From: Desulfovibrio sp.
Lineage (GTDB): Bacteria > Desulfobacterota > Desulfovibrionia > Desulfovibrionales > Desulfovibrionaceae
Assembly: GCA_022837365.1 (NCBI GenBank)
Contig: JALHHV010000014.1
Location: 1,677 to 14,163 of the forward strand
Length of the DNA stretch: 12,487 bases
Direction: 5' to 3'
Under the pieces are notes generated by a model. It did not search any database. It was given only the letters and a program-made list of their open reading frames with translations, and had not been told where the DNA came from. Both the position numbers and the translations under genes were made by a program. The number at the start of each line of letters is the position of its first letter. The stretch's first letter is position 1. Positions 7,302 to 12,487 of this stretch are shown here, in pieces.

Positions 7302-8788
7302 GCGCCCGCCGCCCCGATCAGCCCGGACGGAAGAGCGCCCACCTGCCCCCCGCCCGCGCGGCCGCCCTTGCCGCATTGGACAAGGTGCTGCGCAAGGGGC
7401 AGGAAGTGCAGGCCGCCCTGGACGGGGTGCTTGCGGAGGCCACCGGCCCTACGGAGGCACACACACCCGCAACAAGGGGTGACGCAGCCTCGTCCGCAAG
7501 CGCCGCTCACGCACAAAAGCCCCTCCCCGCCACGCCTGACGGCACCGCATTGCGGCATGGCCGAATTTCGCGCCAGGACGCCGCCCTGGCCACGGAACTC
7601 GTCTACGGGTACCTGCGGACGGAAATCCGCATTTCGTGGCTCTTGCGGCGCTTCCTGAAGGCACCGGAAAAGCTCCCGCCGGAAGCGTTGCTGACCCTTG
7701 GCGTGGCCGCGCACGAAATCCTGCATCTGGACCGCATCCCCGACTACGCGGCAGTGGACTGGGCCGTTACCCACATCCGCCTGCGCTTCGGCCCCGGCCT
7801 CGGCAAGCTGGCCAACGCCGTGCTGCGCAACGTGGCCCGGTTGGGCGGCGGCACCCGCAACGCGGACCTGTACCGCGCCGACCTGCCGGACCAACGCGAT
7901 TTCCTCGGGGTGTACCATGCCGCGCCGCGCTGGCTGGTGGACCTGTGGTGCGATGCGTACGGCATGGACCGCGCCGCTGCCCTGCTGGCGGCCAGTGCGC
8001 AGGCTCCGGCTCCGGCGGTGCGCGTCAACGCCACGCGGCCGGAATGGGAGGCGTTGCGCGGCCGGCTGGTTGCGGAGCATGGCGGCGCGCGCTGCGGCCA
8101 TGCCGGGGTGGTCTTTCCCCCCGGCGGCTTTCCGGCCGAGGTGGCCACGCTGGAGCGCGGGGGCTTGCTGTCGCGCCAGGGCGCGGCATCGCAGGCGGTG
8201 CTGGACGCGCTGCGCCCGGACACCTGGGAAGGCCCGGTGTGGGACGCCTGCTGCGGGCGGGGCGGCAAGGCGCTGGCCCTGCTGGAACGCGGGGTGGACG
8301 TGCGCCTGTGCAGCGATCCCAATGCGGCCCGTCTGCGCGGCCTGCGCACGGATGCCGAACGGCTGGGGCTGGCCGTGCCCGCGCTGGCCCGCGCCTCGGC
8401 CACACAGCCGCCCTGCGCGACGTATGCGCCGGGCGCGGCGGGCGCGTTCCGCACCATTCTCATCGATGCGCCCTGTTCCGGGCTGGGCACCCTGTCGCGG
8501 CGTCCGGACATCAAGCTGCGCCGTACCCCGGCCGATCTCGACACCCTGGCGGCGTTGCAGGCGCGCATCCTCGACGCCGCCGTGGCCGCGCTGCCGCCCG
8601 GCGGACGCGTCGCCTACATCACCTGCACCCTGAACCCCACGGAGAACGAGGCGCAGATCGACCGGCTGCTGGCCGGGACGTCCGACACCGGAACATCCGC
8701 CCTGCTCACCGTGGAGGCCCAGCACGTCACCCCGGTTGATTCCCCGGCCCGTGAGTTCTTTTTTGGGGTGCTGTTGCGCAAGGGCTAG
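7298..8788 (+). CDS. rsmB: 16S rRNA m5C methyltransferase, RsmB/Sun type
   Basis: NusB-fold plus NOL1/NOP2/Sun methyltransferase, expected to methylate a 16S rRNA cytosine (C967 in E. coli). The 496-residue product has an N-terminal NusB-like RNA-binding domain (about 18-190) interrupted by a low-complexity insert near 48-87. The catalytic domain follows from about residue 290. Motif IV is DAPCSGLG (390-397, Cys393) and motif VI is TCTLNPTENE (442-451, nucleophile Cys443). The 50-residue Cys-Cys spacing equals that of E. coli RsmB (325/375). Motif I reads DACCGRGGK (316-324) instead of the usual D-x-CAAPGGK, but the GGK end is kept. It is longer than E. coli RsmB (429). The ATG overlaps the DUF116 stop, indicating coupling. 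The exact rRNA target could differ from C967. Confidence 0.88.
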   Translation: MSARRPDQPGRKSAHLPPARAAALAALDKVLRKGQEVQAALDGVLAEATGPTEAHTPATRGDAASSASAAHAQKPLPATPDGTALRHGRISRQDAALATELVYGYLRTEIRISWLLRRFLKAPEKLPPEALLTLGVAAHEILHLDRIPDYAAVDWAVTHIRLRFGPGLGKLANAVLRNVARLGGGTRNADLYRADLPDQRDFLGVYHAAPRWLVDLWCDAYGMDRAAALLAASAQAPAPAVRVNATRPEWEALRGRLVAEHGGARCGHAGVVFPPGGFPAEVATLERGGLLSRQGAASQAVLDALRPDTWEGPVWDACCGRGGKALALLERGVDVRLCSDPNAARLRGLRTDAERLGLAVPALARASATQPPCATYAPGAAGAFRTILIDAPCSGLGTLSRRPDIKLRRTPADLDTLAALQARILDAAVAALPPGGRVAYITCTLNPTENEAQIDRLLAGTSDTGTSALLTVEAQHVTPVDSPAREFFFGVLLRKG

Positions 8789-8849
8789 CCTGCCGTCAGG
8801 ACCGGCCTCGTTGCCGTTTGCCCCGCATCACTATCGGACGCCGCCGCCC

Positions 8850-9248
8850 CTAGCCTTCCCCGCCGTTTTCCCCTCGGCCCGCCACGCGCATGCGGCTGAC
8901 CATGCTCTGGTAATACGCCTCGTATTCCTCGAAGTTCAGCGGCCGGTTCCGGCTGGCCCCCACCTTGCGCAGCAGCAGATTCAGTTTCTGCATCTGGCGG
9001 TACTTCTCGCGCTCGTCCGCGCAGTTTTCCAGCAGGTCCATCACCGTCTGGATCTCGCGGGCCGTGTCCAGTTGCGGCGGCAGGTACCCCGCGTTGCGCA
9101 GCACCTTGTAGGCCATGCGCAGGTCTTCGGGCACCATGGAGTCGTCTTCCAGTTCCAGCGGGCGGCCCGCGCCCGGCAGGTTGTCGAACGCGCCCTCTTC
9201 CTGCGCTTCGGCGATGCGCCGCTCGGCGATGAGCGTCATGGCGTCCAT
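8850..9248 (-). CDS. DUF1992 (DnaJC28-conserved-domain) protein
   Basis: A 132-residue protein of the DUF1992 family, recognised by its N-terminal signature: IAERRIAEAQEEGAFDNLPG with GRPLELED directly after it (residues 7-36). The conserved region runs on through DLRMAYKVLRNAGYLPP (42-58). The rest is predicted helical and charged (EREKYRQMQKLNLLLRK), with a short Gly-rich end. The same domain occurs in eukaryotic DnaJC28 without the J domain here; the bacterial function is unknown. The start at 9248 is supported by GGGAGG at 9253-9258 just upstream and by the family's N-terminus. The frame stays open far upstream, but that part is antisense or non-coding. It is convergent with rsmB (61-nt gap, no clear terminator) and lies downstream of the heptose-kinase terminator, so it needs its own promoter. 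Confidence 0.85.
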   Translation of the reverse strand: MDAMTLIAERRIAEAQEEGAFDNLPGAGRPLELEDDSMVPEDLRMAYKVLRNAGYLPPQLDTAREIQTVMDLLENCADEREKYRQMQKLNLLLRKVGASRNRPLNFEEYEAYYQSMVSRMRVAGRGENGGEG

Positions 9249-9324
9249 GGGGCCTCCCGCAAGGGGGCCGGGGCGCGTTGCGCGCGCCCCGGAAAAGCGT
9301 GAAATGCCGTCCGGCCGGGCAGCG

Positions 9325-9354
9325 CCCGATTCGGCCCGATTCGGCCCGATTCGG
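9325..9354 (+). repeat. Three perfect tandem copies of a 10-bp unit with dyad symmetry
   Basis: CCCGATTCGG is repeated three times without a break (9325-9334, 9335-9344, 9345-9354). Each copy holds CCGA-T-TCGG, a 9-bp inverted repeat around a central T. The 10-bp period puts the copies on the same face of the helix, as is typical of protein-binding arrays. The core CGATTCG recurs nearby at 9515-9521 and, inverted, at 9485-9491. Confidence 0.7.
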
Positions 9355-9484
9355 CATGACCCGGCACGGGCCGCGCCTGTCCGCCACATACGCCCATGCC
9401 GCGCGCCCGGCAATGCCCGGCATGGCAGGCGCGACGGCCGCCGGGTCTGCCCCGCGCATGTGGTTGCCGCCGCCGAAACAATGC

Positions 9485-9521
9485 CGAATCGTATTACGTT
9501 TCCATCGGCGTTTACGATTCG
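9485..9521. repeat. 9-bp inverted repeat next to parS
   Basis: CGAATCGTA (9485-9493) is the exact reverse complement of TACGATTCG (9513-9521), with a 19-bp spacer. The right arm abuts the parS match at 9522. The left arm is part of an 11-bp element, ATGCCGAATCG (9481-9491), which is the reverse complement of 9347-9357 at the end of the tandem array. Confidence 0.55.
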
Positions 9522-9537
9522 TGTTTCACGTGAAATC
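9522..9537. promoter_or_regulatory. parS: parS centromere site (ParB binding)
   Basis: TGTTTCACGTGAAATC matches the universal bacterial parS consensus TGTTNCACGTGAAACA at 14 of 16 positions, differing only in the last two. The perfect 12-bp palindrome TTTCACGTGAAA (9524-9535) is the invariant core. It lies in non-coding DNA about 1.1 kb from parB and in the same locus as parA. The ParB encoded here has the canonical chromosomal helix-turn-helix. ParB dimers would bind here, load as CTP clamps and spread, and so mark the origin region for ParA. I found no second copy in the window. Confidence 0.85.
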
Positions 9538-9549
9538 GCATTCCGTCCC

Positions 9550-9584
9550 TGAAAAACGAACAAGGCTCCCTTGCGGGAGCCTTG
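9550..9584 (-). terminator. Intrinsic terminator of the parB-heptose kinase transcript
   Basis: A perfect 10-bp stem, CAAGGCTCCC (9561-9570) with GGGAGCCTTG (9575-9584), closes a four-base loop. Read on the minus strand it is followed by TTCGTTTTTC (9560 down to 9551), a proper U-rich tail. It begins 23 bp after the stop of the kinase gene. On the plus strand there is no T-run after it, so it acts in one direction. Confidence 0.85.
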
Positions 9585-9607
9585 GCGAAAACGCAGGAAA
9601 AAACCGG

Positions 9608-10633
9608 TCAGGCCCAGCGGTCCACGTGCGGCACCGGCAGGGCGGCGATGGCCTCGCGCAGTTCGTCCGGCAGTACGCAAGCCGCCCCCACCTGCCCCAC
9701 CACGATGCCCGCCGCGTAGTTGGCCAACACACAGCTTTCCAGCAGGTTCACCCCGGCCGCCAGGGCCAGGGCCACGGTGGCGATGACCGTATCCCCGGCG
9801 CCGGTCACGTCGAACACGCTGCGCGCCGTGGTGGGGATGTGCCAGACCTTGTCCGGCCCCTCGAACAGGGCCATGCCCTTGGGGCCAAGGGTGGTCAGCA
9901 GGTGCCGGCAGTGCAGCTTTTCGAAGATGGCCCGCCCGGCCGCCAGGATTTCCTCGCGGGTGTTGGTGGGCAGGTGCGCCCCTTCGCTGGTTTCCTTGGC
10001 GTTGGGGGTGGGCATGAACACGTTGCGGTACAGGTGGAAGTTGGGCGTCTTGGGGTCCACCAGCACGGCGGGGCGCGTGCCGCGCCGTTCCCACAGCGCT
10101 TCCAGTCCGTCCATGAACTCACCGGTCACCACGCCCTTGCCGTAGTCGGACACGATGACCACGTCGCAATCCGCGCTGGCCGCATCCACCAGCCGCAGCA
10201 AGGCGGCAAGATGCTCGCCGCCGATGGGGCTGGTTTCCTCGCGGTCGATGCGCAGCATCTGCTGCTGCCGGGCGATGACGCGGGTCTTCAGGGTGGTGGG
10301 CCGACCGGGGATTTCCACAAAGCAGGCATCGACCCCCTGCTCTTCCAGCACGCGGCGCAACAGCGCGGAGCGCGGGCCGTTGCCGCACACGCTGACCAGA
10401 CGCGGCACGCCGCCCAGGGTGCGGATGTTCCTGGCCACGTTGCCCGCGCCGCCCACCAGGTGGCGGTCCTCGGTCACGCTGATGACGGGCACGGGCGCTT
10501 CCGGCGAAATGCGCTGGGCGTCGCCCACCAGATATTCGTCGATCATCACGTCGCCCACCACGCACACGCGGGCTCCCGCCAGGCGGTCCACCTGCATGCC
10601 CAGGGCGACGCCATCGATGCTGTAGCTGACCAT
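9608..10633 (-). CDS. rfaE1: D-beta-D-heptose 7-phosphate kinase, RfaE1 type
   Basis: PfkB-family sugar kinase that phosphorylates heptose 7-phosphate to the 1,7-bisphosphate in the ADP-heptose pathway for the LPS inner core. The 341-residue product has GDVMIDEY (27-34), SPEAPVPV (family-specific, shortly after), GGAGN (61-65, PfkB signature 1) and DVTGAGDT (275-282, signature 2, with catalytic Asp281). It ends after the kinase domain and lacks the cytidylyl/adenylyltransferase half of bifunctional HldE, so a separate RfaE2 is expected elsewhere. The start at 10633 is preferred because AGGA lies seven bases upstream. The in-frame ATG at 10684 would add 17 atypical residues and overlap parB. 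It lies 31 nt after parB and so is probably in its operon, ending at the intrinsic terminator. Confidence 0.88.
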   Translation of the reverse strand: MVSYSIDGVALGMQVDRLAGARVCVVGDVMIDEYLVGDAQRISPEAPVPVISVTEDRHLVGGAGNVARNIRTLGGVPRLVSVCGNGPRSALLRRVLEEQGVDACFVEIPGRPTTLKTRVIARQQQMLRIDREETSPIGGEHLAALLRLVDAASADCDVVIVSDYGKGVVTGEFMDGLEALWERRGTRPAVLVDPKTPNFHLYRNVFMPTPNAKETSEGAHLPTNTREEILAAGRAIFEKLHCRHLLTTLGPKGMALFEGPDKVWHIPTTARSVFDVTGAGDTVIATVALALAAGVNLLESCVLANYAAGIVVGQVGAACVLPDELREAIAALPVPHVDRWA

Positions 10634-10664
10634 CAATACATCCTGCAAAGCGTAATACGCCGCG

Positions 10665-11597
10665 TTATCGCTGTTCCAGGCCAAGCCGCGCCAAAAGCTG
10701 CGCCAGCTGTTCGGCCGACTCGAAATTCAGGGTGATCTTGCCCTTTTCCTCCGTGCCGCTCACGGACACCCGCAGGCTCAAGGCCTCGTGCAGGCGGCCC
10801 TGCAGGGAACGCATGGACGGCGCCACACGGTGCGGCGGCCGGGCGGGGCGCGCCTCCTCGCGCCTGGGGGGGGCGGCCAAGGGCTCCGGCAGGGCTCCAC
10901 GGTCGCGCCAATGGGCGGCGGCGGCTTCCGCCTCGCGCACGGACAGCCGGTCCGACAGGATGCGGCGGCGCAGGGTATCCTGCGGCTCCGGGTCGGTCAC
11001 GGTCAGCAGGGCGCGGGCATGCCCGGCGGAAAGCCGCGCCTCGCGCAGGTCTTCGCGGGCGGCCTCGGGCAGGTGCAACAGGCGCAGGGTGTTGGCCACG
11101 GCCGGGCGGCTCTTGCCCAGCTTCTGGGCCAGGTCTTCCTGGCTCAGGCCGAACTGCTCGCGCAGTTCCTGCATGGCGAGGGCCTCTTCCATGGGGTTCA
11201 GGTCTTCGCGTTGCAGGTTTTCGATGAGCGCGACGGCCAGCGTTTCCTGGTCGGTAAGTTCGCGGATGAGCACGGGCACTTCGCGCAGCCCGGCCATCTG
11301 GCTGGCGCGCCAGCGGCGCTCGCCCGCGACGATTTCATAGGCCTGGCGGGCCTCGTCACCCTGCCCGTCCGTGCCCGGAATGGGGCGCACCAGCAGGGGC
11401 TGCAACACGCCCTGGCTGCGGATGGAGGCGGCAAGTTCCTCCAGCGCCGCTTCCGTGAACATCTTGCGGGGCTGGTTGGGATTGGGGCGCAGCGCGCGCA
11501 GGGGCAGCGTGCGGATGTCCGAGGGCTTGGGCTGTTCCTGATAGCCCTTGAACAGGGCGTCGAGTCCCCTGCCTAATCCGCGCGAAGGTCCTGCCAT
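10665..11597 (-). CDS. parB: Chromosome-partitioning protein ParB
   Basis: CTP-dependent DNA clamp that binds parS and organises the origin region for segregation. The 310-residue protein opens with GLGRGLDALF (7-16), the typical ParA-interacting N-terminus. The CTPase/ParB domain shows GVLQPLLVR (63-71), GERRWRA (92-98) and ENLQREDLNPMEEA (126-139), which are the three nucleotide-pocket motifs. The helix-turn-helix is at about 151-177 (LSQEDLAQKLGKSRPAVANT then LRLLHLP). A Pro/Arg-rich linker (about 234-260) leads to the C-terminal dimerisation domain (about 262-310). The start is supported by AAGGAG six bases upstream. A 16-bp parS match lies 1.1 kb downstream. Unusually, a gene on the opposite strand separates it from parA. 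Confidence 0.95.
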   Translation of the reverse strand: MAGPSRGLGRGLDALFKGYQEQPKPSDIRTLPLRALRPNPNQPRKMFTEAALEELAASIRSQGVLQPLLVRPIPGTDGQGDEARQAYEIVAGERRWRASQMAGLREVPVLIRELTDQETLAVALIENLQREDLNPMEEALAMQELREQFGLSQEDLAQKLGKSRPAVANTLRLLHLPEAAREDLREARLSAGHARALLTVTDPEPQDTLRRRILSDRLSVREAEAAAAHWRDRGALPEPLAAPPRREEARPARPPHRVAPSMRSLQGRLHEALSLRVSVSGTEEKGKITLNFESAEQLAQLLARLGLEQR

Positions 11598-11688
11598 CGT
11601 GTTCTCCTTGACTTTGGGCCGCGTAGACCTGAATCTTTACCTAAATCTGTGGACTGACGAACAAACACCCTCATGGAGTGCCAACCGG
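11598..11688. promoter_or_regulatory. Divergent promoter region between parB and the zinc-ribbon gene
   Basis: This 91-bp gap between two divergent starts must carry expression signals for parB and probably for its neighbour. It is AT-richer than the flanks (around 11631-11672). On the plus strand TTGACT (11608-11613) resembles a -35, but nothing at 16-18 bp fits a -10 well. On the minus strand TTGTTC and TAAAGA are candidates with a poor 19-bp spacing. No operator-like palindrome is evident. Confidence 0.4.
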
Positions 11689-12099
11689 ATGAACGAACGC
11701 GAAGCGCACGTGGTGCACCTGCACGACCGCCACGGACAGCTCTACGGCGTGCTGCTGAGCCCGCAGGTGTGGGCCGCCGTGCAGCACAAGGTGGCGCCGC
11801 TGCTGGAACAGGCCCTGGAAAAAATGTACCCCACTGCCCGGCCGGAGCCCATGGACGACTGGCAGATGTTCAAGGACTACTGGGACTTCAAGTACCCCTT
11901 CTGCGCCGACGTGCACTGCGACTGCTGCGGCGCCGCCACCGACGACTGGGAGCACGACCCCCTGCATCCCTTTCTGCTGCGCAACGCCACCCTCAGCGGG
12001 ATGCTGGTCTTCGACTGCGTGAAGTGTGGCGCCTCGGTGCGCAAGAAGCACTTCAAGGACCACATCTGCTTCGAATTCACGCCCGCCAGCCCCAAATGA
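11689..12099 (+). CDS. Small zinc-ribbon-like protein of unknown function
   Basis: I do not recognise this 136-residue protein. The first half (1-60) has a VVHLHDRHGQLYGVLLSP strand-like segment and a helix (QVWAAVQHKVAPLLEQALEK), with no membrane segment or signal peptide. The second half is rich in aromatic residues and carries two Cys pairs, Cys77-x2-Cys80 (CDCCG) and Cys110-x2-Cys113 (CVKCG), plus Cys72, Cys79 and Cys127. The 30-residue gap between the pairs is what a zinc ribbon would show. ATG 11689 is chosen because GGAG lies ten bases upstream and the earlier in-frame starts would overlap the parB coding start. It is divergent from parB and convergent with parA, sharing a terminator with parA. 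The coding-like composition and intact motifs argue that it is real. Confidence 0.7.
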   Translation: MNEREAHVVHLHDRHGQLYGVLLSPQVWAAVQHKVAPLLEQALEKMYPTARPEPMDDWQMFKDYWDFKYPFCADVHCDCCGAATDDWEHDPLHPFLLRNATLSGMLVFDCVKCGASVRKKHFKDHICFEFTPASPK

Positions 12100-12102
12100 A
12101 CA

Positions 12103-12132
12103 CGGTTCGCCGCGCACCAGCGCGGCGAACCG
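12103..12132. terminator. 13-bp perfect hairpin between convergent genes
   Basis: CGGTTCGCCGCGC (12103-12115) pairs exactly with GCGCGGCGAACCG (12120-12132) around the loop ACCA. It begins four bases after the zinc-ribbon gene stop and ends ten bases before the parA stop codon on the other strand. The plus side is followed by CCTTTCCT and the minus side by TGTTCATTT, so a weak bidirectional terminator is likely. Confidence 0.65.
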
Positions 12133-12142
12133 CCTTTCCTAC

Positions 12143-12487
12143 CTATCCGCCCTGCCCTTCGCGCCGCTGCGGCCTGCGCAGCACCACTTCCTTGGCCAGC
12201 GCCAGGTACGATTCCGCACCCTTGGACTTGATGTCGTAGTGGATGATGGACTTGCCGTGGCTTGGCGCCTCGGACAGGCGCACGTTGCGCGGGATCACCG
12301 TTTCGAACAGGTGGTCGGGGAAGCACTTGCGCACCTCGTTCTTCACCTGCCGCGACAGCTTGTTGCGCACGTCGTACATGGTCAGCACCACTCCCAGCAG
12401 CGCCAGGCCGGGGTTCAGGCGCTTCTTCACCTGCTCGAAGGTTTGCAGCAGCTTCACGATGCCTTCCAGCGCGAAGAACTCGCACTG
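12143..12487 (-). CDS. parA: Chromosome-partitioning ATPase ParA (C-terminal part; start beyond the edge)
   Basis: The last 114 codons of a ParA/Soj Walker-type ATPase that moves ParB-parS complexes over the nucleoid. The partial frame is open to the window end and begins QCEFFALEGIVKLLQTFEQV, the conserved segment after the Walker B region in ParA. MYDVRNKLSRQV follows, then the strongly conserved IPRNVRLSEAPSHGKSI with HYDIKSKGAESY, and LAKEV. The Walker A and B motifs lie outside the window. A GTG at 12457 is an internal valine, not a start. The Arg/Gly-rich end (RRPQRREGQGG) is a normal variable tail. It is on the same strand as parB but separated from it by the convergent zinc-ribbon gene. 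Confidence 0.93.
   Translation of the reverse strand, partial: QCEFFALEGIVKLLQTFEQVKKRLNPGLALLGVVLTMYDVRNKLSRQVKNEVRKCFPDHLFETVIPRNVRLSEAPSHGKSIIHYDIKSKGAESYLALAKEVVLRRPQRREGQGG

Larger units (their letters stand above)
9249..9607. other. 359-bp intergenic region with centromere-like elements
   Basis: No gene is supported here. The interval contains a 3x10-bp tandem array (9325-9354), an 8-bp inverted repeat CCATGCCG/CGGCATGG (9394-9401, 9418-9425), a locally AT-richer patch (about 9484-9560) with the parS match, and the terminator of the heptose kinase gene. The DUF1992 promoter must lie in it. On the minus strand TAATAC (revcomp of 9493-9498 area) resembles a -10, but I found no fitting -35. 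Confidence 0.6.

Noticed and set aside
5073..8725. Long minus-strand open frames antisense to fmt, the DUF116 gene and rsmB
   Set aside because: Same cause: complementary strand of GC-rich codons, low-complexity composition and no recognisable motif.
9249..10094. Upstream continuation of the DUF1992 reading frame to 10094
   Set aside because: It would run through the parS region and antisense-frame through the heptose kinase gene; the ribosome site GGGAGG and the family N-terminus fix the start at 9248.
11548..11688. Upstream start for the zinc-ribbon gene
   Set aside because: It would overlap the first codons of parB on the other strand and add 47 residues of promoter-derived sequence.
11673..12239. 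A second plus-strand frame of 188 codons over the zinc-ribbon gene
   Set aside because: It is Arg/Ala-rich, lacks the Cys pairs and crosses the terminator hairpin into the parA end.
12455..12457. GTG as a start of a short 104-residue gene
   Set aside because: The frame is open to the window edge and the preceding residues (QCEFFALEGI) are conserved ParA sequence, so the GTG codes for an internal valine.
1..12487. CRISPR array, tRNA genes, insertion sequences or prophage elements
   Set aside because: No spaced direct repeats, no tRNA-like cloverleaf with CCA end, and no transposase or integrase-like protein were seen.

Overview
The window is a GC-rich bacterial chromosome segment made mostly of housekeeping genes. 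Three things point to a Gram-negative deltaproteobacterium, most likely a Desulfovibrio-type sulfate reducer: the def-fmt-DUF116-rsmB cluster, an LPS heptose kinase, and the very GC-biased third codon positions. The assignment is inferred from gene content and protein style, not from a database match.

Left part (1-8788, all genes on +): the first ~180 bases hold a G-quadruplex-type motif, a perfect 24-bp inverted repeat around a smaller hairpin, and a homopyrimidine tract. A class I SAM methyltransferase of unknown substrate follows. Next is a translation block: hisS (with a candidate sigma-70 promoter), aspS, a strong hairpin, and then def, fmt, a DUF116 membrane protein and an rsmB-type rRNA m5C methyltransferase. 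def/fmt are 1 nt apart and DUF116/rsmB overlap by ATGA. Together these genes charge tRNA(His) and tRNA(Asp) (probably also mischarge tRNA(Asn)), formylate initiator Met-tRNA, deformylate nascent proteins and modify 16S rRNA.

Right part (8850-12487, mainly on -): read in the direction of transcription, this is the end of parA (cut by the window edge), parB, a monofunctional heptose-7-phosphate kinase (rfaE1 type) 31 nt after parB, a clear intrinsic terminator, and a small DUF1992 gene. A zinc-ribbon-like gene of unknown function lies on + between parA and parB. It is divergent from parB and convergent with parA.

The 359-bp gap between the heptose kinase and DUF1992 holds the most informative non-coding signal: a 14/16 match to the universal parS centromere site (9522-9537). 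Beside it is a cluster of five CGATTCG elements, three of them in a 10-bp tandem array. With parA and parB nearby, this is a chromosome-partitioning locus and probably close to the replication origin.

I do not see a clear new multi-gene system. The best leads are the parS/CGATTCG region, the zinc-ribbon gene splitting parA from parB, the structured G-rich left edge, and the sequence signature of a non-discriminating AspRS.
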